Below, piece by piece: positions 1 through 5,985 of a stretch of DNA of 15,112 nt. A program made the translations under genes and the position numbers. The notes below the pieces were generated by a model. It searched no databases, had not been told where the DNA came from, and saw nothing but the letters and a program-made list of their open reading frames with translations. The stretch's first letter is position 1; each line of letters starts with the position of its first letter. The stretch comes from Lentisphaeria bacterium (lineage in GTDB: Bacteria > Verrucomicrobiota > Lentisphaeria > JABSQK01 > UBA12247). The stretch spans positions 1-15,112 of the forward strand of contig DMTJ01000375.1 in the NCBI GenBank assembly GCA_003477185.1, given 5' to 3'.

Positions 1-2
1 GC

Positions 3-71
3 GATTTCAACACGGACGTGTTTGCGACGCTAACCAGCGTCCGCGCTTGGATAATCCGCAAGCAAGCTTAG
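3..71 (+). CDS. Possible C-terminal tail of a gene entering from the left edge
   Basis: Reading from base 3 gives 22 open codons ending in TAG at 69-71. The last residues include DVFATLTSVRAWI followed by a basic tail. This loosely resembles the final beta-strand and helix of trypsin-like (S1) serine proteases, which commonly end in a pattern such as 'VYT.VS..R.WI'. The fragment is too short to establish a family. Another frame stays open to base 192, but its translation looks less protein-like. No ribosome-binding or start information is available. Treat it as a tentative partial gene. Confidence 0.3.
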   Translation, partial: DFNTDVFATLTSVRAWIIRKQA

Positions 72-339
72 AGCTCTTGAGAGTCAACGCGATGGCGTGC
101 ACTTTGAGGCGCAACGGAACGATTTATCGGACTGATCAGGCTGATCGGGCTACCACTAACGAGAGCACGATGAGCTTGCCTTTGTCCTGGTAGGCTGGCG
201 CCGGGACAGTCGCCCGATCTGTCCGAGATGTCCGATAACGAGTTCGCCCCATTACACACCGCGGAGGCAGTGGCGAGGCTGGAAAAACGCTCGACGGGCA
301 CGGAGGCCCTTGGTACATTCGCACGTACCACGCCCGCCA
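72..339. other. Non-coding stretch between left-edge tail and prenyl synthase
   Basis: No convincing coding sequence is seen on either strand; the short open frames here have atypical composition and no ribosome-binding sites. If the left-edge fragment is real, the stretch separates two convergent genes. It contains short direct repeats (TGTCCGA near 217 and GTCCGAT near 230) and, next to the prenyl synthase stop, two hairpins listed separately. No promoter is recognisable. Confidence 0.5.
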
Positions 340-356
340 TCAGGTGATTCTGGCGG
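311..356 (-). terminator. Two tandem hairpins at the 3' end of the lipid kinase-to-prenyl synthase operon
   Basis: Reading the minus strand, a 6-bp stem CCGCCA/TGGCGG (351-356 with 334-339) spans the stop codon of the prenyl synthase. It is followed at once by a perfect 6-bp stem TGGTAC/GTACCA (311-316 with 325-330) with an 8-base loop. No run of T follows either hairpin, so this is not a classical intrinsic terminator. Location at the end of a four-gene operon suggests a role in termination or 3'-end stability. That role is inferred. Confidence 0.35.
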
Positions 357-1395
357 TGAGAAAGTGAAGCCATTGTTCCAGCAGATCCCGGAAGGGCCCG
401 ACGGGTTGGGCCGCCAGAATGTCCATGGCCCGCTGCACATGCGCGGCGGCAGCGTCTTGCACACGCTGCAATGCGCCGCAGCCGATCAGTAGGTTCTGCG
501 CCTCGGCCAGGGCGTCTGTTGCGGACTCCGCAACAGAAAGCTCCCGCAGGCGGGCTGAGCCAGCTGGATCGAGCAGCTCGAAGGCATAGGCCGTAAGCAG
601 CGTACGCTTCCCCTGACGCAGGTCGGAGCCGATCGGCTTGCCAACGGCCTTGGGATCGCCAAACATCCCAAGAATATCATCTTGGAGCTGGAAGGCCAGG
701 CCGGCAGAAGTGGCCATATCGGCCAGCGCAGCAACTTGCGGATCATCGGGGTGCGGAGTTCGCAACGCTGCCATGGCACCAGCTCGCGCGGCGAAGGCGA
801 GGAGTAGCCCGGTCTTGTCGCGCATCATCGCTTCGATTTCACTGTGGCTCACGGAGTCAATCGCCCGGTACTCGAACTCGGTATCGGCAGCTTCGCCACG
901 AATCAGGCCCGGCGCGAGCACGTGGTGCATTTGGCGGGCAATAGCGATCGCGACGTCGGCGGGGAGCCCGTCTTCGGTCGCAGCGAGGACGAGGTCGGCG
1001 CTGATCGCGTGTTGGATGTCTCCGGCCAACAGAGCCATGTCTGCGCCAAATTTCACCGCCCGCGGGTGGCTGATGCTGTCGCGAGCCAAGGCATGGGCGG
1101 AGGGCTGGCCACGGCGCTCGTCGTCTTCGTCGATGATGTCATCGTACACCAGCGTCCAAGTGTGAAAGAGTTCAGCGGCGGCGGCAACGCGGCGGACCTC
1201 CTGTGGGGCCCCGCCGAGCATGCCGCAGCACCAGCGACACAGCGCTGGGCGCAAGCATTTCCCACCACGCTCTGGATAGGCGCGCACCAACTGAAACAAG
1301 ATCTCAGGCTCCTGTGGTGCAGGCAACGCATCCAAAATCAGCGCCCGCGTTTCTTGGGCGATCGTGCGGAGTTCGCGCATGAAGTCTTCGCTCAT
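340..1395 (-). CDS. Polyprenyl diphosphate synthase (trans-isoprenyl synthase family)
   Basis: This 351-residue protein carries the hallmarks of trans-prenyl diphosphate synthases, which condense allylic diphosphates with isopentenyl diphosphate in the cytosol. The first Asp-rich motif is DDIIDEDD (85-92, followed by ERRG). The second is DDILGMFGD (239-247), with GKPIGSDLRQGKRTLL just after it. GGKCLRP (44-50) matches the usual IPP-binding GxKxxRP. The aromatic W80, five residues before the first motif, suggests a short product (C15-C20), which is inference. The ATGA overlap with mutM fixes the start at 1395: there is no good ribosome-binding site, so translation is probably coupled. A longer in-frame extension to 1608 is only mutM read in another frame. 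The second motif, DDILG rather than DDxxD, resembles the form I recall from actinobacterial IdsA-type GGPP synthases. It is last in the operon with mutM, FHA-MoxR and lipid kinase genes. Confidence 0.93.
   Translation of the reverse strand: MSEDFMRELRTIAQETRALILDALPAPQEPEILFQLVRAYPERGGKCLRPALCRWCCGMLGGAPQEVRRVAAAAELFHTWTLVYDDIIDEDDERRGQPSAHALARDSISHPRAVKFGADMALLAGDIQHAISADLVLAATEDGLPADVAIAIARQMHHVLAPGLIRGEAADTEFEYRAIDSVSHSEIEAMMRDKTGLLLAFAARAGAMAALRTPHPDDPQVAALADMATSAGLAFQLQDDILGMFGDPKAVGKPIGSDLRQGKRTLLTAYAFELLDPAGSARLRELSVAESATDALAEAQNLLIGCGALQRVQDAAAAHVQRAMDILAAQPVGPFRDLLEQWLHFLTARIT
517..535. repeat. Palindrome copy 1 (longest arms) in prenyl synthase
   Basis: TGTTGCGGACTCCGCAACA is a perfect palindrome with 9-bp arms around a single central base. 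It contains the 13-bp core TGCGGACTCCGCA shared with the other copies. On the coding strand it is read as the codons for A-E-S-A (residues 289-292). Confidence 0.85.
752..764. repeat. Palindrome copy 2 in prenyl synthase
   Basis: TGCGGAGTTCGCA matches the TGCGRASTYCGCA consensus, with one G-T asymmetry in the arms. The coding strand reads it in a different frame from copy 1, giving L-R-T-P-H. Confidence 0.7.
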
Positions 1396-2219
1396 CGCTG
1401 GCACTTGGCGCAGGAATAGGTGGCGCGCCCGCCCTGAACGGATCGCAGAATGGTGCCCTTCTCGCAAGAGAGACAGGGGGCATCGGCACGGCCATAGACG
1501 AGCAACTCTTGCTCGAAACTGCCTTCGCTGCCATCGACCCCGCGAAAATCTGAGATGGTGGTCCCGCCAGCTTCGATCGCCTCTTCCAAGGTTTTGCGAA
1601 CTTCGCAAACCAGGCGGTCACAGGCCTTTCGGGAGAGGGATTTCCCGGGCCGGGTGGGTGAGATGCGGGCGCGATGCAGGGCTTCGCTGGCGTAGATGTT
1701 GCCCACGCCGACAACGCAGCGCGGGTCCATAATGAGCGGCTTGATCGCGGCGATTCGCCGGCTCAGCCAGGTGTGAAGCGCGGCGCCGCCCCAGGCTGGA
1801 TCCCAGGGCTCCGGACCGAGCGCTGGCAGTCCTTCGAGCGGGTTGCCTGCGGCATCTACGTTTACGGCCTTGGCAATGCCAAAGCGGCGGATGTCATTGA
1901 AGCGCCAGACTTGATCGTTGTCGAGGAAAAACTCGAGCCGATCGTGCTTGCGATGTGCGGAGTCCGCAGGTTCGATCCGGAAGTGTCCGGTCATGCCGAG
2001 ATGTAACAAAATCCCGCGGCCGTTGGCCAAGGCAACGGTGAGATACTTCGCGCGTCTGGTGACGGCAGCCACAGGGGCACCACAAAGGCTGGCATCCTGC
2101 TGTAAAGTCAGAGGATGACGCAGGCTTTCGATGTGGGCGGAGATGGTGCGAATGCTGCGGCCGAGAAGTTGTGGACGTAGGGCACGGCCGACGGTCTCGA
2201 CCTCGGGTAGCTCAGGCAT
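1392..2219 (-). CDS. mutM: Formamidopyrimidine-DNA glycosylase (Fpg/MutM)
   Basis: The product is a 275-residue bifunctional DNA glycosylase/AP lyase that removes 8-oxoguanine and other oxidised purines. The N-terminus MPELPEVETV is diagnostic: Pro2 is the Schiff-base nucleophile and Glu3 the catalytic acid. Lys58 (in RRAKYL) matches the conserved Lys57 of the E. coli enzyme. GVGNIYASEAL (171-181) is the helix-two-turn-helix signature. Cys249, Cys252, Cys270 and Cys273 form the C-terminal zinc finger. Length is normal. The ATG overlaps the 3' end of the FHA-MoxR gene by 8 bases and has a GGAG four bases upstream inside that gene. Its stop overlaps the prenyl synthase ATG by 4 bases (ATGA). 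Two copies of the 13-bp palindrome (1595-1607, 1956-1968) lie within it. Nothing appears to be missing, so it should be active. Confidence 0.97.
   Translation of the reverse strand: MPELPEVETVGRALRPQLLGRSIRTISAHIESLRHPLTLQQDASLCGAPVAAVTRRAKYLTVALANGRGILLHLGMTGHFRIEPADSAHRKHDRLEFFLDNDQVWRFNDIRRFGIAKAVNVDAAGNPLEGLPALGPEPWDPAWGGAALHTWLSRRIAAIKPLIMDPRCVVGVGNIYASEALHRARISPTRPGKSLSRKACDRLVCEVRKTLEEAIEAGGTTISDFRGVDGSEGSFEQELLVYGRADAPCLSCEKGTILRSVQGGRATYSCAKCQR
1593..1609. repeat. Palindrome copy 3 in mutM
   Basis: TTTGCGAACTTCGCAAA is a perfect palindrome with 8-bp arms around one base. The coding strand reads C-E-V-R-K, a third reading frame of the same motif. Confidence 0.8.
1956..1968. repeat. 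Palindrome copy 4 in mutM
   Basis: TGCGGAGTCCGCA, perfect 6-bp arms. It is read as A-D-S-A (residues 85-88) in a variable part of MutM, before KHDR. Confidence 0.8.
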
Positions 2220-3552
2220 ACTGCTCCAAAATCGCGGTAATCATATCGTCACAGAGCAGGCCTTCGTCTACAGCTTTCTGGGTCATACCAAGGCGATGCC
2301 GAAGTGTGGGATACGCGACTGCGCGCACGTCATCCTTGGTGACCTTCTCGCGACCCGCAAGGACGGCATTGGCCTTGGCGCATTCGAGCAGTGCTTGGCC
2401 GCCGCGGACGCTGCAGCCAAAGGCGGTGGACTCGCGGACGATGGCAGGCGATTCCTCACACTCGGGCCGGGTGGCACGGGCGAGCATGACGGCGTAGGAT
2501 GCGACGGCACTGTCGACGGGAAGGTTTGCCAGCAACTGTTGCATCTCGAGGACGGCAGCGCGGTCACAGATGCGGTCGATGGCGGGCACTCGGGCGTGTG
2601 CTGCGAGCGCAATAATGTTCTGCTCGTCTGTTATGGATGGAGGATCCAAGTGAATCATGCTCAGAAAGGCGTCCATGTCCCCGTGCCGCAGCGAATTAGG
2701 GCCCCACGCTCGTGGATCTAGCGCGGCAAGCAGGTGAAAGGGCCGTCGTCCGACTCGGTGCCCATCGGGATTCAGCGATGGATCTCGCAGCCACTCTAGC
2801 AGCACTGCCTGCGTGCGTTTCGGTGCTTCGTCGATCCCTACCGCGAGTAACAGATTTGCGGCCTGCACTTTCTCCAGATTGTCGGGCTGGGTGTCCTGCG
2901 TTAGCCGGGTTCGCCGCCAGACCAATCCCATGGTGCGGGCAAGCGTCGCCACGACTAGGGTTTTTCCTAAGCCGGGGCCTCCACTGACGATGGCGTGGCC
3001 ACCGGCCAGGATCGTCAACATGACCTGATGGATAAATTGCTGCTGCCCTACGACCTGCTTGGCAACCTCCGCCTCGATTTGCTCGCGGGCCTGGGAGATT
3101 TCGGTGATCGCATCGCCCAGCTCAGCGGGCAGCAGGCGCTCTGCCTGAGTCTGGTAGGTCTCGCGGGTATCGCTCCCGGCCTCACCGAACGCGGCTACTT
3201 CTCGCGGGGAGGCCTCGGCCAGGGTATCATTCCCTTCGCGAGGCGGAGCGGCTTGGGGCTCAGTCTCGTCCGTAAAAACTAAGATCGTGTCTCCTAATCG
3301 GAGGGTATCGCCAATTTTTAGTTTGGCGCTGCCAGCGATTCGCCTGTTGTTTACAAAAGTGCCGTTGGTGCTATTTAGGTCATAGACGCGCCAAAGGCGG
3401 CCAACTTTCTCCACGACCGCATGGTGTCCAGACACCTCGACATCGTCTAGGAAGATGTCCGCCTCGTCTTGGATTCTCCCAAGGCGCGTTCCCTCTTCCT
3501 TCAGTTCTACGACCTGCCCATTATCTGCGGAACTCAAAAATATTAGATTCAC
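2212..3552 (-). CDS. FHA domain fused to a MoxR-like AAA+ ATPase with degenerate active site
   Basis: This 446-residue protein has an N-terminal forkhead-associated domain (about 1-95: TRLGR at 22-26, SGHHA at 41-45, NSTNGTFVN at 60-68), which binds phosphothreonine. A linker (about 96-145) leads to a MoxR-type AAA+ module. Walker A is intact (GGPGLGKT, 191-198). Where MoxR proteins read LLLADEINRAPPKTQ, this one reads LLLAVGIDEAPKRTQ (234-248), so the Walker B Asp-Glu is Val-Gly. The usual TQNP sensor 1 is ALDP (277-280), and the LDRF arginine is Ala (MDAF, 293-296). The segment between the TPDLLPSD-like region and Walker B is about 20 residues shorter than usual. The C-terminal lid (GCSVRGGQALLE, VTKDDVRAVAYPTLRHRL) is normal. 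It starts with GTG at 3552, overlapping the lipid kinase stop (GTGA), with AGGAG five bases upstream. It probably acts as a phosphorylation-responsive chaperone-like regulator; ATPase activity is doubtful. Confidence 0.88.
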   Translation of the reverse strand: MNLIFLSSADNGQVVELKEEGTRLGRIQDEADIFLDDVEVSGHHAVVEKVGRLWRVYDLNSTNGTFVNNRRIAGSAKLKIGDTLRLGDTILVFTDETEPQAAPPREGNDTLAEASPREVAAFGEAGSDTRETYQTQAERLLPAELGDAITEISQAREQIEAEVAKQVVGQQQFIHQVMLTILAGGHAIVSGGPGLGKTLVVATLARTMGLVWRRTRLTQDTQPDNLEKVQAANLLLAVGIDEAPKRTQAVLLEWLRDPSLNPDGHRVGRRPFHLLAALDPRAWGPNSLRHGDMDAFLSMIHLDPPSITDEQNIIALAAHARVPAIDRICDRAAVLEMQQLLANLPVDSAVASYAVMLARATRPECEESPAIVRESTAFGCSVRGGQALLECAKANAVLAGREKVTKDDVRAVAYPTLRHRLGMTQKAVDEGLLCDDMITAILEQYA

Positions 3553-4481
3553 ACTTTCTCCTTCGGCATCCTGCGGCTATCGGACAAGACGGAAATTCTA
3601 CTCGGATCGATTCCGATATTCAAGTGACATTCCGGGTCTTGGGTTTCTCCGTCCATCTGCCATGGGACAGACTGCATCGCATTCAGTTCGATTCTCTTAG
3701 CCCTTGCCACTTGTTTGGGACGCCTGGAACGCAACATGCGTGGCACACGGCGGCAGCGCCTCATGTACCCTTCCACAAGGTTTTGCATTACTGGAAATAC
3801 CGCGATATCGAGCCAACCATCCGACATGCTGGCACCGGGTGTGACGACGAACTCGCTCGCGTGAATGGGCGCGTTGTTGATGACCACGCCTTTCACCGGG
3901 CCGCTGTACCAGGGGCTGCCGTCTAGGGTCAGGTCGATATGCCAGCTTACGCGCTGCCCCAGCGTATCGAGCGTCGCCAGGAAATAGGGCCAGTAGCCGT
4001 GACCATTCGGGCGCTCTTTTACTAGGACGTCGCGCCGCGCGAGGATGGAGGCTTCGATGCCCAGCGAGACGGCGTCGGCAAACCAGCGGCCGCGCACCAA
4101 GCCGAGATCGATGATGATCGGGGTTCCTTCGGTGAGTAATTCCGCGGTGCGCTTCAAGTCCTGCGGTTGAATCCCGAGGGATTTCGCCAGATCGTTCCCG
4201 GTCCCGCAGGGGGCTGGCAGATACGGCGGCAGCGAGATCTCGGCAGGAAGTTTCAGCAGGACATTGATCACAGACATGTGCGTGCCGTCACCGCCCACGC
4301 CAATGATCGCATCGCTCGACTTTGACAGCGCCTCACACAATTTTGGGCAGAGCTGCTCATCGAGGAGGGAGACTGTCTGGCAGACGATACCCAGGCTATC
4401 CAGATGGGCGGCCAGCCGGTCCCACATCTTCTGCGCGGCGCCGCTACAGGAGAGCGGATTCAATACGGTGACGACTCGCAA
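3549..4481 (-). CDS. Diacylglycerol kinase catalytic-domain lipid kinase (DagK/YegS/LCB5-like)
   Basis: The 310-residue protein is a soluble ATP-dependent lipid kinase; likely substrates are diacylglycerol, sphingoid bases or similar lipids. MRVVTVLNPLSCSG starts the nucleotide-binding domain. GGDGT (63-67) is the family signature, PCGTGNDLAKSLG (91-103) the second ATP-site motif, and SDGWLDI (220-226) and MDGE (276-279) supply conserved metal-site and catalytic-base positions. Length matches single-domain bacterial members. The first usable codon is TTG at 4481, directly preceded by an in-frame TAG. No Shine-Dalgarno sequence is visible for it, but a 19-codon ORF with its own GGAAG ends at that TAG, which suggests coupled translation. 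It heads the overlapping operon that also encodes FHA-MoxR, MutM and the prenyl synthase. The substrate cannot be told from sequence. Confidence 0.9.
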   Translation of the reverse strand: MRVVTVLNPLSCSGAAQKMWDRLAAHLDSLGIVCQTVSLLDEQLCPKLCEALSKSSDAIIGVGGDGTHMSVINVLLKLPAEISLPPYLPAPCGTGNDLAKSLGIQPQDLKRTAELLTEGTPIIIDLGLVRGRWFADAVSLGIEASILARRDVLVKERPNGHGYWPYFLATLDTLGQRVSWHIDLTLDGSPWYSGPVKGVVINNAPIHASEFVVTPGASMSDGWLDIAVFPVMQNLVEGYMRRCRRVPRMLRSRRPKQVARAKRIELNAMQSVPWQMDGETQDPECHLNIGIDPSRISVLSDSRRMPKEKV

Positions 4482-4541
4482 CTAGGCAATTCGTAGCGCA
4501 CGGCACGAAATGACCTGCGCAATTTGCTTGTCTGTGTTCAT
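4482..4541 (-). CDS. 19-residue leader ORF abutting the lipid kinase start
   Basis: Reading the minus strand, ATG at 4541 opens a 19-codon frame (MNTDKQIAQVIS...) that stops with TAG immediately before the TTG start of the lipid kinase and in the same frame. GGAAG lies four bases before the ATG, whereas the kinase TTG has no such site. Two readings fit: a short leader peptide whose terminating ribosomes re-initiate at TTG, or a nonsense mutation (or sequencing error) near the start of a longer kinase ORF. The peptide resembles nothing I recognise. Confidence 0.35.
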   Translation of the reverse strand: MNTDKQIAQVISCRALRIA

Positions 4542-4629
4542 CGAACTTCCACGGTGCCAAAAATTGCCATAGCGACACTAGTACGGCGTCGATGCCAGGT
4601 GGTATCTTGCTGCTCCTGAATGGTCTGAC

Positions 4630-5784
4630 TCACTTGGGACCTCCAGAAAGTTTCCCGGGTGGAAAGTACTGCAGCATAAACGGCAGTTGCAGCTTCCAAG
4701 CAGATTTCGCTGGTGCCTCGTCCCGGTAGAGGGCGAAGTTATGGGAGCCATTAGGGATCACGTGGTACTCGTGTGGTACGCTGTGCGCCTTCAACTGCGC
4801 GGCGAGATAGTCGTGGCAGGTGTGATAGCCCGCGCCGTCGAGTTGCCCGATGAAGATCTGCACGGGGCACTTCAGGCGGTCGACATGATGGGCGATACTG
4901 CGGGCCATGAGCCCTGACAGCTGCTCCGGCACGGGGGCCTCGCAGTACGCCTCCCAAGATCCCCAGTAGTAAATCGAGCCGCCGCTCAGCCGTAGCCAGT
5001 AGAAGGTAAACGGATTGACCAGCCAGGCATCGTAGCTGATCACACAGGCAACGTCGTCGGATCTGGCGGCAGCCAGCAACCCGGCTCCTGCCCCAAAGCT
5101 ATGCCCGAAGATCCCGAACTTCCCGTGCCTTACGTACGGTAGATCGCGCATGCCGTCCGCCAGGCCGAGAACGTCGCGCGGTTCGCCGGCGTAGTTCTCG
5201 ACCTCACCCTCGCTGGTGTAGTCAAGGCCAGTGATCGGCGGCAGAAAGGCGGGTTCACCGCGAAAAGCCGGCGCTGCGACCACGTAGCCCATGCGGGCCA
5301 CGTCAGCCTGCCAGGCGATGGTGCTCACGGGCACGCCATAGGCTGCACCGTGCACATAGATCAGCAGTGGCAAAGGCGTATCGCCCGCGGCGATCGGCCT
5401 AGTGACCAGCCCGTACTGGGTCAGGCCGTCCACCTGAAAGCGGATCACCTGCATTTTCACACCTGGCTCTGCCGCTCGAAGTTCCTCGAGAAATTCGATG
5501 CGAACATCGCTGGGATTCTCCCCCCAGTCGCTCTGAGGCAACGGCTCCACGTTCTCAAGCGCAGCAAGTGCCCGCAGGTAGTGGTTCCGCTTCTGCTCCG
5601 GCGTGGTTGCGGACTCCGCAGCAGACCAGGCTGTGAGGGCCACGGAGACATCCATGCCCTTAGCCATAGGCTCTTCTAGCGCTGCGATCACCTTCGCGCG
5701 CTCCGGCAGGAACGGTACGGGGACCTGTGCTGGCAGCCAACCGGCAGCCAGTAGAAACAGCAATAAGTGTCTCATCGTTCTCAT
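4630..5784 (-). CDS. Exported alpha/beta hydrolase (acetyl-xylan-esterase/peptidase S9-like)
   Basis: This is a 384-residue secreted or periplasmic serine hydrolase. Residues 1-20 form a signal peptide (basic start, LLLFLLAAGWLPAQ). LLIYVHGAAYG (140-150) supplies the oxyanion-hole HG. The nucleophile elbow is GHSFGAG (227-233, Ser229), and Asp316 (GQLDGAG) and His348 (GSHNF) complete the catalytic triad. The order and spacing fit the dienelactone hydrolase/acetyl xylan esterase/prolyl-oligopeptidase superfamily; the substrate is unknown. ATG at 5784 is used here and ATG at 5775 is equally possible; neither has a strong ribosome-binding site. The frame stays open upstream to 6297, but that part is antisense to the divergent asparagine synthetase. 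It is transcribed apart from the operon to its left, across a 148-base gap. One palindrome copy (5608-5620) encodes AESA at residues 56-59. Confidence 0.85.
   Translation of the reverse strand: MRTMRHLLLFLLAAGWLPAQVPVPFLPERAKVIAALEEPMAKGMDVSVALTAWSAAESATTPEQKRNHYLRALAALENVEPLPQSDWGENPSDVRIEFLEELRAAEPGVKMQVIRFQVDGLTQYGLVTRPIAAGDTPLPLLIYVHGAAYGVPVSTIAWQADVARMGYVVAAPAFRGEPAFLPPITGLDYTSEGEVENYAGEPRDVLGLADGMRDLPYVRHGKFGIFGHSFGAGAGLLAAARSDDVACVISYDAWLVNPFTFYWLRLSGGSIYYWGSWEAYCEAPVPEQLSGLMARSIAHHVDRLKCPVQIFIGQLDGAGYHTCHDYLAAQLKAHSVPHEYHVIPNGSHNFALYRDEAPAKSAWKLQLPFMLQYFPPGKLSGGPK
5608..5620. repeat. Palindrome copy 5 in the hydrolase gene
   Basis: TGCGGACTCCGCA, identical core to copy 1, perfect 6-bp arms. 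It is read as A-E-S-A (residues 56-59) in the N-terminal part of the mature protein. Confidence 0.8.
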
Positions 5785-5838
5785 GGTGGAACAATAGCGC
5801 CCGCGCACCGCAGGGCCTGTTGAACTGGGCAATCCCTC

Positions 5839-5860
5839 TGCTCGCACCAGGCGGCGAGCA
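5839..5860 (+). repeat. Perfect hairpin in the asnB upstream region
   Basis: TGCTCGC (5839-5845) and GCGAGCA (5854-5860) form a perfect 7-bp stem with an 8-base loop, in the 201-base gap between the divergent hydrolase and asparagine synthetase genes. It lies 125 bases before the asnB start codon. It could be an operator for a dimeric regulator or a leader-RNA structure. No convincing -35/-10 pair is seen to decide between these. Confidence 0.4.
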
Positions 5861-5985
5861 AGACTGGGAGTGCAGGAAATCGTCCACAAGCACGAAGAGC
5901 CCCTTAGACGCCGGCAGCGCGTTGAAAGGCGAGCGGAACGCGAGACCTTTGCCCAGGCTTCAGCAGAGCAACGGAGCAATACGGC

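Noticed and set aside
638..1419. Plus-strand frames of 175 and 191 codons antisense to the prenyl synthase
   Set aside because: Antisense shadows typical of GC-rich coding sequence; their translations show no recognisable domains.
1396..1608. In-frame upstream extension of the prenyl synthase (71 extra residues)
   Set aside because: It lies entirely within mutM in another frame, is Arg/Trp/His-rich, and the ATGA overlap at 1395 gives a family-typical N-terminus.
4586..4597. Near-palindrome GGCGTCGATGCC in the gap before the hydrolase stop
   Set aside because: Short, one mismatched pair, single copy, and expected by chance in GC-rich DNA.
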